Of a stretch of 47,134 bases of DNA, positions 36,160 to 43,177 are shown piece by piece. Under the pieces are notes generated by a model. It did not search any database. It saw only the letters and a program-made list of their open reading frames with translations, and was not told the origin of the DNA. Every line of letters begins with the position of its first letter. Position 1 is the first letter of the stretch. Source of the DNA: Bacteroidales bacterium UBA4621 (lineage in GTDB: Bacteria; Bacteroidota; Bacteroidia; Bacteroidales; Paludibacteraceae); NCBI GenBank assembly GCA_002387325.1, contig DGIN01000016.1:1-47134 (forward strand), written 5' to 3'. A program made the position numbers and the translations under genes.

Positions 36160-36235
36160 GATTTGGAATAGAAACGGTTCTCTACAGAGAGGGAACGGAG
36201 AATAAATTATGTACACCCTAAAAATCTAATGAACT

Positions 36236-36496
36236 ATGGCTAATTTAGGAAAACTATTGGTTGCATTTGCAGGCGGCGCATTGATAGGAGCCGCAGCAGC
36301 ATTGTTATTCGCACCGAAAAGCGGTGAAGAAACCCGCAAACAGATTGCCGGTCTGGCACGCCAAAAGGGACTGGTTCTCAACAAAGAAGAACTGGAAGCG
36401 TTCGTAAACAAGGTAATGGCAAAGGTAAAGGACTATTTCACGAGCGCAGACCTTGAAGCCGCAGTGGAGGAGGCTATCCACGAAGGAAAAGTCTGA
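36236..36496 (+). CDS. YtxH-domain membrane protein
   Basis: 86 aa. One N-terminal membrane helix, AFAGGALIGAAAALLFAPKS, followed by the YtxH signature (KSGEETRKQI) and an amphipathic helical rest. YtxH proteins are small stress-related membrane proteins of unclear function. First gene of a three-gene operon; next gene 5 bp downstream. Confidence 0.88.
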   Translation: MANLGKLLVAFAGGALIGAAAALLFAPKSGEETRKQIAGLARQKGLVLNKEELEAFVNKVMAKVKDYFTSADLEAAVEEAIHEGKV

Positions 36497-36501
36497 GAAA
36501 T

Positions 36502-36942
36502 ATGGACGAGACACAATATCGGAAACTGCTTGACGACTGCAAGTCGTATCTGAACACACGGTACGACTTGCTCCGTCTTTCACTGCTGGAGAAACTGAGC
36601 AAGATACTCGGTTTGATACTGCTGGCAATAGTGGCGGTGCTGCTCGTGTTTGCAGTGCTGTCGTTCGGCGCACTGGCGTTGGTCTTCGTATTGGCGCAAT
36701 GGCTGCCCGTGTGGGCATCGTTCCTGATTATCGGCGGGGTATTCCTGCTGTTGCTGGTGCTGGCAATAGTGTTCCGCAACCAATGGTTTGTCAATCCGCT
36801 GGTAGGAACCCTGAGTGCCATTCTGTTTGCAGACAACGCAACAGGGGCGGAGGAGTGCAACAGAGCAACGAGAGAGGAATGCAACAATGCAACAGGAGAG
36901 GAGGGCAACAGGGCAACAGGAGAGGAGGTGGACTATGACTGA
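36502..36942 (+). CDS. Holin-X-like (DUF1469-type) membrane protein with repeat tail
   Basis: 146 aa. An N-terminal helix with a basic face (YRKLLDDCKSYLNTRYD), then two long hydrophobic helices (about 31-58 and 68-88) as in putative holin superfamily III. The name does not imply lysis. The C-terminus (about 117-141) is three copies of an 8-residue unit EECNxATx encoded by 24-bp DNA repeats. It overlaps the next gene by 8 bp. Confidence 0.82.
   Translation: MDETQYRKLLDDCKSYLNTRYDLLRLSLLEKLSKILGLILLAIVAVLLVFAVLSFGALALVFVLAQWLPVWASFLIIGGVFLLLLVLAIVFRNQWFVNPLVGTLSAILFADNATGAEECNRATREECNNATGEEGNRATGEEVDYD
36850..36927 (+). repeat. 24-bp in-frame tandem repeat in the holin-like gene
   Basis: Units start at 36850, 36874 and 36898, with a partial fourth at 36922. 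Each begins GAGGA and contains GCAACA and GCAAC. They encode EECNRATR, EECNNATG and EEGNRATG. Confidence 0.9.
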
Positions 36943-37183
36943 TCTGAGCCGTTTGCGCACTTTGAAACAGTTGGAAACCGAGCGGTTGCGCTTGGAGCGA
37001 CAGGCGGACAAGCAACTGCAAGGTTTGGCGGCAGATACGCAAGCCATCCGCCGGACGTGGCAGCAACGTGTGGCGGGTGTGGAGAGGTTTGCCAACATAC
37101 TGAGTCTTGTGCTGCCAAAAGTGGGGCGTGGAACACTGCTGGTAACCCTGCTGACACGCATCTTCCGCCGGTTCAAGAAATAG
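36935..37183 (+). CDS. Small coiled-coil protein with membrane-associated C-terminus
   Basis: 82 aa. A charged helical N-terminus (LKQLETERLRLERQADKQL) is predicted coiled coil; the C-terminus (FANILSLVLPKVG, LLVTLLTRIFRRFKK) is hydrophobic with a basic end. No named family recognised. The ATG overlaps the preceding stop in ATGACTGA, implying coupled translation. With the two previous genes it likely acts on the envelope (inference). Confidence 0.8.
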   Translation: MTDLSRLRTLKQLETERLRLERQADKQLQGLAADTQAIRRTWQQRVAGVERFANILSLVLPKVGRGTLLVTLLTRIFRRFKK

Positions 37184-37520
37184 GTTTCTTTCAAACGCTG
37201 CAAGAGATAGGTTTCTTTTTCTCTCTGACATTACCGGAGACAGGTTTCTCTCTGACATTGCAGGACGCATTGTCTCTCCGACAAAGACAATAAAGAAAGA
37301 GAACCATAAAACTACACAGAACTATATAACTACACGGGACGCACATTAAAAGAGGCTGCCTGACCTAATTGGTCAGGCAGCCTCTTTTAATTAACTATAT
37401 CTTTATCTCTTATATCTTTATCTCTCTTGCAGGAAATGCAATCCACCGCAAGGGAATCCATTGCAAGCGAATTGATTTTGCAAGAGAATCTTCAAATCAA
37501 GTCTCACGTCAGGCTTCAAA
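37184..37520. other. 337-bp spacer rich in short direct repeats, no gene
   Basis: It holds ATAGGTTTCTT twice (37180, 37207) with AGGTTTCT again (37242), CTCTCTGACATT twice, a 15-bp exact direct repeat (37396-37410, 37411-37425), GCAAGNGAAT three times (37448, 37463, 37480), CTTCAAATCA twice, and the terminator at 37346-37390. No convincing reading frame. Confidence 0.75.
37346..37390. terminator. Perfect 20-bp bidirectional terminator
   Basis: 37346-37365 and 37371-37390 are perfect inverted copies with loop TAATT; core AAAAGAGGCTGCCTGACC. It serves the holin-like operon (+) and secDF (-). Confidence 0.93.
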
Positions 37521-40500
37521 TCAGGCTTTCACTGCGGTTTTAGCCTCTTTCTTGGCTTTACGTTTGTCCATTGCATTGGTGATGTCGTATGCCAAAGGCG
37601 AGGCGATACATACAGACGAGTATGTACCAACGATAACACCCATCACAAGAGCGAAGACGAAGCCGCGTATGGTCTCACCGCCGAAGCAGAAGATAGCCAG
37701 CAATACCACCAATGTGGACATAGAGGTCGAGAACGTACGACCGAAAGTGGAGTTGATAGCGTTGTTGATATTGACAGCACGGTCGCGCTTGGGATAGAGG
37801 TTGTTATTCTCGCGTACACGGTCGAAAATGACCACGGAGGCATTGATAGAATAGCCTATGACGGTCAGGATAGCCGCGATAAACGACTGGTCGATTTCCA
37901 TAGAGAAAGGCATTACTTTCCAGAGTATGGCGTACAGACCGAGGATAATAATCGTATCGTGTGCCAAAGCGGCAATAGCGCCTACCGAGTAAGCAAAGTT
38001 GCGGAAACGTATCAGGATATAGACAAAGATACCCAGCAATGCGGCAATGATAGCCCAGACGGCAGCAGTAGTAATATCGTCAGCCACGGCAGGTCCCACT
38101 TTCTGCGACTGCATAATGCCCACCTCAGGGTTTATCTCGGTGGAGCGGAACTCGTCGAATGTAACATTGCCAAGATAGGGTTTGCAGCCCTCGTAGAGCA
38201 GTTTCTCAATCTGTGCATCGGCATCATCGGAGTCGTCCTGAATACGGTAGTTGGTCGAGACGCGGATCTGGTTTGAACTACCGATAGTGATAACATTGAG
38301 CGAGTAGGTCTCATCTCCGTCAAGATTGGCTTTGAACACACCGTCCAACGATTCGCGTACATCCTGCGTATTAACCGGTTCCGCGAAGCGGATGACATAG
38401 TTGCGTCCGCCGGAGAAGTCGATACCGAGGTTGAGTTTACCGAACACGTGCGGTTCCAAACCGAGTATGGAGAATATGATCAGCACACCGGAGATGATGT
38501 AAGCGTACTTACGGAATTTCACGATGTCGGCATGGGTATTCTGCAAGAAGTTTTTGGTCATACGGGTAGCGAAAGACAGTTCTTTGGCACCCTCTTTTCT
38601 TGCATAGTCATCGAGGAGCAGACGTGTGATGAAGACGGCAGTCAGGAAGGACGAGATGATACCGATCATATAGGTAACGGCGAAGCCCTTGATAGGACCC
38701 GTACCGAAGATAGCCAGGATAGCGCCGGTGAGGAAACTGGTTACGTTGGCGTCCACGATAGCGGAGATGGCGTTCTTGAACCCGACATCGATAGCCTGTC
38801 TCATACTCTTGCCGGCACGCATCTCTTCGCGTATACGTTCATAAATGAGTACGTTGGCGTCCACTGCCATACCCATAGTCAGGACGATACCTGCGATACC
38901 CGGCAGGGTAAGGACTGCGGAGAAGGAAGCGAGGATACCTACGAGCAAGAAGATGTTGCAGCAGAGTGCGGCATCGGCAATCAGACCGGGAATCCAGCCG
39001 TAGTAGAATATCATATATATGAGGATCAGGAGGAAGCCGAGAGCGAAACTCCAGAGACCGTCGTGTATGGCAGCCTTACCGAGAGTAGGACCGACCACGT
39101 CCTCTTGTATGATACGTGCGGGGGCGGGCATTTTACCGGAATTGAGGGTATTGGCGAGGTCTTTTGCCTCTTCCACGGTGAAGTTACCGGTGATTTGGCT
39201 GATGCCGCCGGAAATCTCGTTCTGCACGGCCGGAAAACTATAGACGAAGCCGTCGAGTACGATGGCGATGGACTTGCCTATATTCTCTTTGGTGATACGT
39301 TGCCAAGCCTTAGCGCCCTCTGCGTTCATTGTCATGGAGACATTGGCATAGGCACTGGTCTGCGAGAAGTCTGCCCGTGCGTCGGTGATGACATCCCCTT
39401 CGAGGGAGGCGCGTCCGTCGCGTTGTGCTTTGAGTGCTACGAGTTGGTAGATGGAGCCTGCCTCGTCAACGGCTTTTACCGTCCAAGCGAATCGCAGGTC
39501 GCGCGGGAGCACCTGTTTGGCGATTTGCGAGTGTAGCATTGCGGTGACGGCTGCGGTATCCGTATAGTGTACCATGCCCACTGCCGGTCCACGGTATGCC
39601 TGCCCGGCCTGGTTGACAGAGGGGTTGAGGATGGCAAAGAGGGGGTTCTGTTTCTTGTACTGTTCCAGTTGCTCCTCTTGGGTCAGTTCTGCGGAGTCGG
39701 TTTGCAGGCTATCCACGAGTGCTGCCAGGTCGTCGTTTCCGACAGAGTCTTTCTTCACCTCTTCGCTAACCGTAGCAGCGGGAGTTTCCTGTGTTTCCGC
39801 AACGGCATCCGCAGAGGCATTACGCTGTGCGAACTCGCTGTTGATCTGTATGAGTTGAGGGAGGATTTCTGCGAGGTCGTAGGTTTCCCAGAATTCGAGG
39901 TTGGCGGAACCTTGGAGGAGTTTGCGGACACGCTCGGGCTCTTTCACGCCGGGCAGTTCGATCAGGATACGTCCGGGCTGTGAGAGTTTCTGGATATTGG
40001 GTTGTACGACGCCGAAGCGGTCGATACGGGTACGGAGAACTTTGAAGGAGTTGTTGACTGCTCCGTCCACCTCTTCGCGTATTACTTTCTCGACCTCTTC
40101 GTTGGTGGAGTTGAAGTTCACTTTGTCTTTGAGTTCGAAAGTGGAGAAAACACTCGCCAGTTGTGCGTTGGGGTCAACTTCCTTGAAGGATTCGACAAAG
40201 AGTGTAACGAAGTCGGTACCGCTGGATTTCTGTTTTTCCTGTGCCAGAGCCATTGCTTTGGTAAAGGTTTCCGAGGTATTGTTTCCCGAAAGCACGCGGA
40301 TGATGTCGGGTACGCTGACCTCCATGGTGACGTTCATACCGCCTTTGAGGTCGAGACCAAGGTTGATTTCTTTCTCGCGGCACTCTTTGAGCGTGTAGCC
40401 GAACCAAACTTTCTCGGAAGCAATCGAGTCGAGATAGACGTACTCTTTTGCAGCATTGTCTCCTGCATACTCTTTTGCCTTCTTGTCGTAGTGTGAAGTA

Positions 40501-40580
40501 ACAAGAGAGAAGGACAGGTAGAAGGCGCACACCAGGAAGAGGATAACCGCCATTAATCTAACAAGCCATTTGTTTTGCAT
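37521..40580 (-). CDS. secDF: Protein translocase subunit SecDF, fused
   Basis: 1019 aa fusion of SecD (about 1-650) and SecF (about 690-1010). Assists SecYEG export using the proton gradient. SecD shows the periplasmic P1 domain, KMPAPARI, and TM4 MGMAVDANVLIYERIRE with its key Asp. SecF TM region has GYSINASVVIFDRVREN, where most homologues have Asp; A914 replaces it. The matching Arg in TFGRTFSTSMST is present. Fusion is normal in Bacteroidota. Own promoter; no neighbours in operon. Confidence 0.97.
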   Translation of the reverse strand: MQNKWLVRLMAVILFLVCAFYLSFSLVTSHYDKKAKEYAGDNAAKEYVYLDSIASEKVWFGYTLKECREKEINLGLDLKGGMNVTMEVSVPDIIRVLSGNNTSETFTKAMALAQEKQKSSGTDFVTLFVESFKEVDPNAQLASVFSTFELKDKVNFNSTNEEVEKVIREEVDGAVNNSFKVLRTRIDRFGVVQPNIQKLSQPGRILIELPGVKEPERVRKLLQGSANLEFWETYDLAEILPQLIQINSEFAQRNASADAVAETQETPAATVSEEVKKDSVGNDDLAALVDSLQTDSAELTQEEQLEQYKKQNPLFAILNPSVNQAGQAYRGPAVGMVHYTDTAAVTAMLHSQIAKQVLPRDLRFAWTVKAVDEAGSIYQLVALKAQRDGRASLEGDVITDARADFSQTSAYANVSMTMNAEGAKAWQRITKENIGKSIAIVLDGFVYSFPAVQNEISGGISQITGNFTVEEAKDLANTLNSGKMPAPARIIQEDVVGPTLGKAAIHDGLWSFALGFLLILIYMIFYYGWIPGLIADAALCCNIFLLVGILASFSAVLTLPGIAGIVLTMGMAVDANVLIYERIREEMRAGKSMRQAIDVGFKNAISAIVDANVTSFLTGAILAIFGTGPIKGFAVTYMIGIISSFLTAVFITRLLLDDYARKEGAKELSFATRMTKNFLQNTHADIVKFRKYAYIISGVLIIFSILGLEPHVFGKLNLGIDFSGGRNYVIRFAEPVNTQDVRESLDGVFKANLDGDETYSLNVITIGSSNQIRVSTNYRIQDDSDDADAQIEKLLYEGCKPYLGNVTFDEFRSTEINPEVGIMQSQKVGPAVADDITTAAVWAIIAALLGIFVYILIRFRNFAYSVGAIAALAHDTIIILGLYAILWKVMPFSMEIDQSFIAAILTVIGYSINASVVIFDRVRENNNLYPKRDRAVNINNAINSTFGRTFSTSMSTLVVLLAIFCFGGETIRGFVFALVMGVIVGTYSSVCIASPLAYDITNAMDKRKAKKEAKTAVKA

Positions 40581-40651
40581 AATCTTATTTGTGTTTTATT
40601 ATTTATTCCGTTTCCTGCTTCTGTTATGCGTCGGTGCATACAAAAAGCGTA

Positions 40652-40683
40652 CAAAGGTACGACTTTTTTCCGGAACTTACAAA
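40652..40683 (-). promoter_or_regulatory. Promoter of secDF
   Basis: Minus-strand TACCTTTG (40652-40659) with TTTG (40680-40683) exactly 20 bp upstream. Confidence 0.85.
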
Positions 40684-40788
40684 TAAATTTGAGTTTCGTC
40701 AGCAAAAAGGGTGCATAGCGGTTGCAAAAAGTGTGTTCTGCGGGTGTTGTTCCGGTGATTGTCCGTGTGTAGCGGTCTGAGGGTATGC

Positions 40789-40866
40789 ACCTGCTATCCA
40801 CAGGGTATCCACAGGGTATCCACAGGGAAAGCACCTGCTATCCATCTTATATCCACCTTACTTTTG
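40789..40866 (+). repeat. TATCCACAGGG array joined to a TATCCACCTTAC element
   Basis: Three exact TATCCACAGGG copies (40795, 40806, 40817; 11-bp period), then CACCTGCTATCCATC and TATCCACCTTA (40850-40860). The end TACTTTTG (40859-40866) matches a -7 box. Confidence 0.88.
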
Positions 40867-40872
40867 AATTAT

Positions 40873-41040
40873 GTGGTGAGGATGTTTCTATACGGGGCCA
40901 AGTCTAAAAACAGCGGTGGAAGGCAGGATAGTCCGGCGACTTGACCGCGGGCGAGGGTATGGAACATAATCACACCCGAGAACATAGTACACCCGAGAGC
41001 ATAATAAAAGAGGCTGTCTGAGAAGTATCAGGCAGCCTCT
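40873..41040 (+). ncRNA. Candidate structured RNA with H-type pseudoknot
   Basis: CAAGTC (40899-40904) pairs with GACTTG (40938-40943), and GCGGT (40913-40917) with ACCGC (40944-40948), in pseudoknot order. A 15-nt near-repeat ACACCCGAGARCATA (40972, 40989) follows, then a hairpin at 41009-41040. A -7-like TACTTTTG lies just upstream but has no good -33. Function unknown. Confidence 0.4.
41006..41040 (-). terminator. Intrinsic terminator of pckA
   Basis: AGAGGCTGTCTGA (41009-41021) pairs with TCAGGCAGCCTCT (41028-41040), one G-T; T-rich on the minus strand. Could also stop plus-strand transcripts. Confidence 0.88.
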
Positions 41041-41094
41041 TGGTATTTTATTCGGCAATGCGGTTTTTAAGCCGCATATGCGTTTGCTTTGTGA

Positions 41095-42699
41095 TTAGAG
41101 TTGCGGACCGGCAGCGACGAGTGCTTTGCCTGCCTCGTTGTTCTCGTATTTGACGAAGTTTTTGATGAAACGACCAGCCAAATCCTTAGCCTTAACATCC
41201 CACTCGGCAGCGTCTTTGTAGGTGTCGCGAGGATCGAGGATAGCAGGATCTACGCCCGGCAGAGCGGTCGGAACTTCGAAGTTGAAATACGGGATTTTCT
41301 TGGTCGGCGCATTCAGGATGTCGCCACCGAGGATAGCGTCGATGATGCCACGTGTATCGCGGATGGAGATACGTTTGCCCGTACCGTTCCAACCGGTGTT
41401 AACGAGGTATGCTTTTGCACCCGATTTCTCCATCTTCTTAACCAACTCCTCTGCGTATTTGGTCGGGTGGAGTTCGAGGAACGCCTGTCCGAAACAAGCC
41501 GAGAAAGTAGGAGTAGGCTCGGTGATACCGCGCTCGGTACCTGCCAGTTTGGCTGTGAAGCCGCTCAGGAAGTAGTACTTGGTCTGCTCGGGAGTAAGGA
41601 TAGATACAGGGGGCAGTACGCCGAATGCATCAGCCGACAGGAAGATGACGTTCTTGGCAGCAGGACCTGCAGAAACGGGTTTGACGATATTCTTGATGTG
41701 ATAGATAGGATACGAAACACGGGTGTTCTCGGTAACGCTCTTGTCTGCGAAATCGATTTTGCCGTTGGCATCAACGGTTACGTTCTCGAGGAGTGCGTCG
41801 CGACGGATAGCGTTGTAGATGTCGGGTTCGCTCTCTTTGTCGAGGTTGATAACCTTGGCGTAGCAGCCGCCCTCGAGGTTGAATACGCCCTTGTCGTCCC
41901 ATCCGTGCTCGTCGTCACCGATGAGGAGACGTTTCGGGTCGGTGGAAAGGGTGGTCTTGCCAGTACCGGACAGACCGAAGAAGATAGCGGTGTTTTTGCC
42001 CTCCATATCGGTGTTGGCGGAGCAGTGCATGGAAGCGATGCCTTTGAGGGGCAGGTAGTAGTTCTGCATCGAGAACATACCTTTCTTCATCTCGCCGCCG
42101 TACCATGTGTTGAGGATAACCTGCTCGTGGCTGGTGGTGTTGAAAGCAACGCAGGTCTCCGAGTTCAAGCCGAGTTCTTTGTAGTTCTCCACTTTGGCTT
42201 TGGAAGCGTTGTAGATGACAAAGTTAGGCTCGAAGTTCTCCAGTTCCTCTGCTGTCGGACGAATGAACATATTGGTAACGAAGTGTGCCTGCCATGCCAC
42301 CTCGACGATGAAGCGTACAGCGAGACGGGTCTCTTTGTTGGCACCGCAGAATGCATCAACGACAAACAGACGTTTGTTGCTCAGTTCTTTCTGCGCCAGG
42401 GCTTTTACCTCGCCCCACACTTTCTCGGACATAGGGTGGTTGTCGTTTTTGTAAGCGTCGCTTGTCCACCATACATTGTTGTGGCTCTGTGCGTCGTCGA
42501 CGATGTATTTGTCCTTGGGCGAGCGACCGGTGAAAACGCCTGTCATCACGTTTACAGCGCCAAGTTCGGTAACCTGTCCTTTCTCATAACCCACCAGACC
42601 GGGTTTGGTTTCCTCTTCGAACAGTTGCTCGTAGGAGGGATTGTGTACGATTTCGGTAGTACCCGTGATACCGTACTTTGTAAGATCAAGATTTTTCAT
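41095..42699 (-). CDS. pckA: Phosphoenolpyruvate carboxykinase (ATP)
   Basis: 534 aa. Reversibly converts oxaloacetate + ATP to PEP + CO2; in rumen- and gut-type Bacteroidales it mainly fixes CO2 toward succinate (family knowledge). P-loop GLSGTGKTTLS, metal loop GDDEHGWDD, and LSADAFGVLPPVS with GFTAKLAGTERG are intact. The open frame continues to 42786, but ATG 42699 (MKNLDLTKYG) is the family start. Confidence 0.97.
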   Translation of the reverse strand: MKNLDLTKYGITGTTEIVHNPSYEQLFEEETKPGLVGYEKGQVTELGAVNVMTGVFTGRSPKDKYIVDDAQSHNNVWWTSDAYKNDNHPMSEKVWGEVKALAQKELSNKRLFVVDAFCGANKETRLAVRFIVEVAWQAHFVTNMFIRPTAEELENFEPNFVIYNASKAKVENYKELGLNSETCVAFNTTSHEQVILNTWYGGEMKKGMFSMQNYYLPLKGIASMHCSANTDMEGKNTAIFFGLSGTGKTTLSTDPKRLLIGDDEHGWDDKGVFNLEGGCYAKVINLDKESEPDIYNAIRRDALLENVTVDANGKIDFADKSVTENTRVSYPIYHIKNIVKPVSAGPAAKNVIFLSADAFGVLPPVSILTPEQTKYYFLSGFTAKLAGTERGITEPTPTFSACFGQAFLELHPTKYAEELVKKMEKSGAKAYLVNTGWNGTGKRISIRDTRGIIDAILGGDILNAPTKKIPYFNFEVPTALPGVDPAILDPRDTYKDAAEWDVKAKDLAGRFIKNFVKYENNEAGKALVAAGPQL

Positions 42700-42805
42700 A
42701 ACAGTATAGTTTAATATATTGATTAGCGTTCTGCCGGCTTGTGTGCAAACTCTGTGCCAACTGCGGGGGCGGGCGGTTTGCGGCAAGCCCTATTTTTAGA
42801 CGCTA

Positions 42806-42837
42806 CAAAATTACAACAAAAACCCGAAACGGGCAAA
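42806..42837 (-). promoter_or_regulatory. Promoter of pckA
   Basis: Minus-strand TAATTTTG (42806-42813), TTTG (42834-42837) exactly 20 bp upstream. Leader about 100 nt. Confidence 0.85.
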
Positions 42838-42934
42838 CGGGGGTCTGTTTTTCGTCTGAAAACAAAAAAAATGACAAGTTTAGTTGCCAAAAACGCTAAA
42901 ATATGCTATAAAACATATTTTTCTTGCTTTTTTA

Positions 42935-42966
42935 TTTGGTCATATCAAAAATATGCCGTATCTTTG
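42935..42966 (+). promoter_or_regulatory. Plus-strand promoter without a downstream gene
   Basis: TATCTTTG (42959-42966), TTTG (42935-42938) exactly 20 bp upstream: full consensus. Confidence 0.82.
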
Positions 42967-42971
42967 CACCG

Positions 42972-43041
42972 TGTTTTTCATGGTATTAGATTTAAGGTTA
43001 AGTAAAAGATTGGGTTGTCGTGAGACAATCCTCTTTTTTTT
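42972..43041 (+). ncRNA. Candidate small RNA, about 70 nt
   Basis: Lies between a full-consensus promoter and a terminator (stem 43012-43019/43024-43031, loop GTGA, 8 T at 43034-43041). An ATG at 42980 opens a frame of about 23 codons that runs through the terminator, so a peptide is less likely. No plus-strand gene follows for over 4 kb. Confidence 0.6.
43012..43041 (+). terminator. Intrinsic terminator of the small RNA candidate
   Basis: GGGTTGTC pairs with GACAATCC (one G-T), tetraloop GTGA, then CTC and eight T. Confidence 0.85.
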
Positions 43042-43114
43042 ATGTCCGTATGTATAGCCGTTCTGCCCGTAAGACGGTATGATGAGTGTCCCGCTACGTA
43101 TTGAGAGTAATGAT

Positions 43115-43166
43115 ATATAATAAATAAGGTCGCCCAACCGGTGTCGGGCGACCTTATTTATTATAT
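43115..43166 (-). terminator. Perfect 21-bp terminator of the CoA transferase gene
   Basis: 43115-43135 and 43146-43166 are perfect inverted copies; GC core GGTCGCCC flanked by AT-rich AATAAATA; loop 10 nt. Located 11 nt past the stop. Confidence 0.93.
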
Positions 43167-43177
43167 GCGGTATGGTA

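Larger units (their letters stand above)
40581..41094. other. 514-bp spacer between secDF and pckA
   Basis: Contains the secDF promoter (40652-40683), an 11-bp repeat array and dispersed repeat (40789-40866), a GC-rich block with pseudoknot potential (40873-41000), and the pckA terminator. A 32-codon minus-strand frame (40869-40967) is not convincing as a gene. Confidence 0.8.
42700..43177. other. 478-bp spacer between pckA and the CoA transferase gene
   Basis: Holds the pckA promoter (42806-42837, minus), an isolated plus-strand promoter and terminator (small RNA candidate, 42935-43041), about 70 bp with nothing recognisable (43042-43114), and the CoA-transferase terminator (43115-43166). 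Confidence 0.8.

Noticed and set aside
36209..36229. Six-codon frame (MYTLKI) in the leader of the ytxH-like gene
   Set aside because: Too short to judge; could arise by chance, though an upstream regulatory frame is conceivable.
40869..40967. 32-codon minus-strand frame over the GC-rich block
   Set aside because: No promoter on that strand; structure of the plus strand explains the block better.
41101..42714. 537-codon plus-strand open frame
   Set aside because: Antisense to pckA; no promoter or family features.
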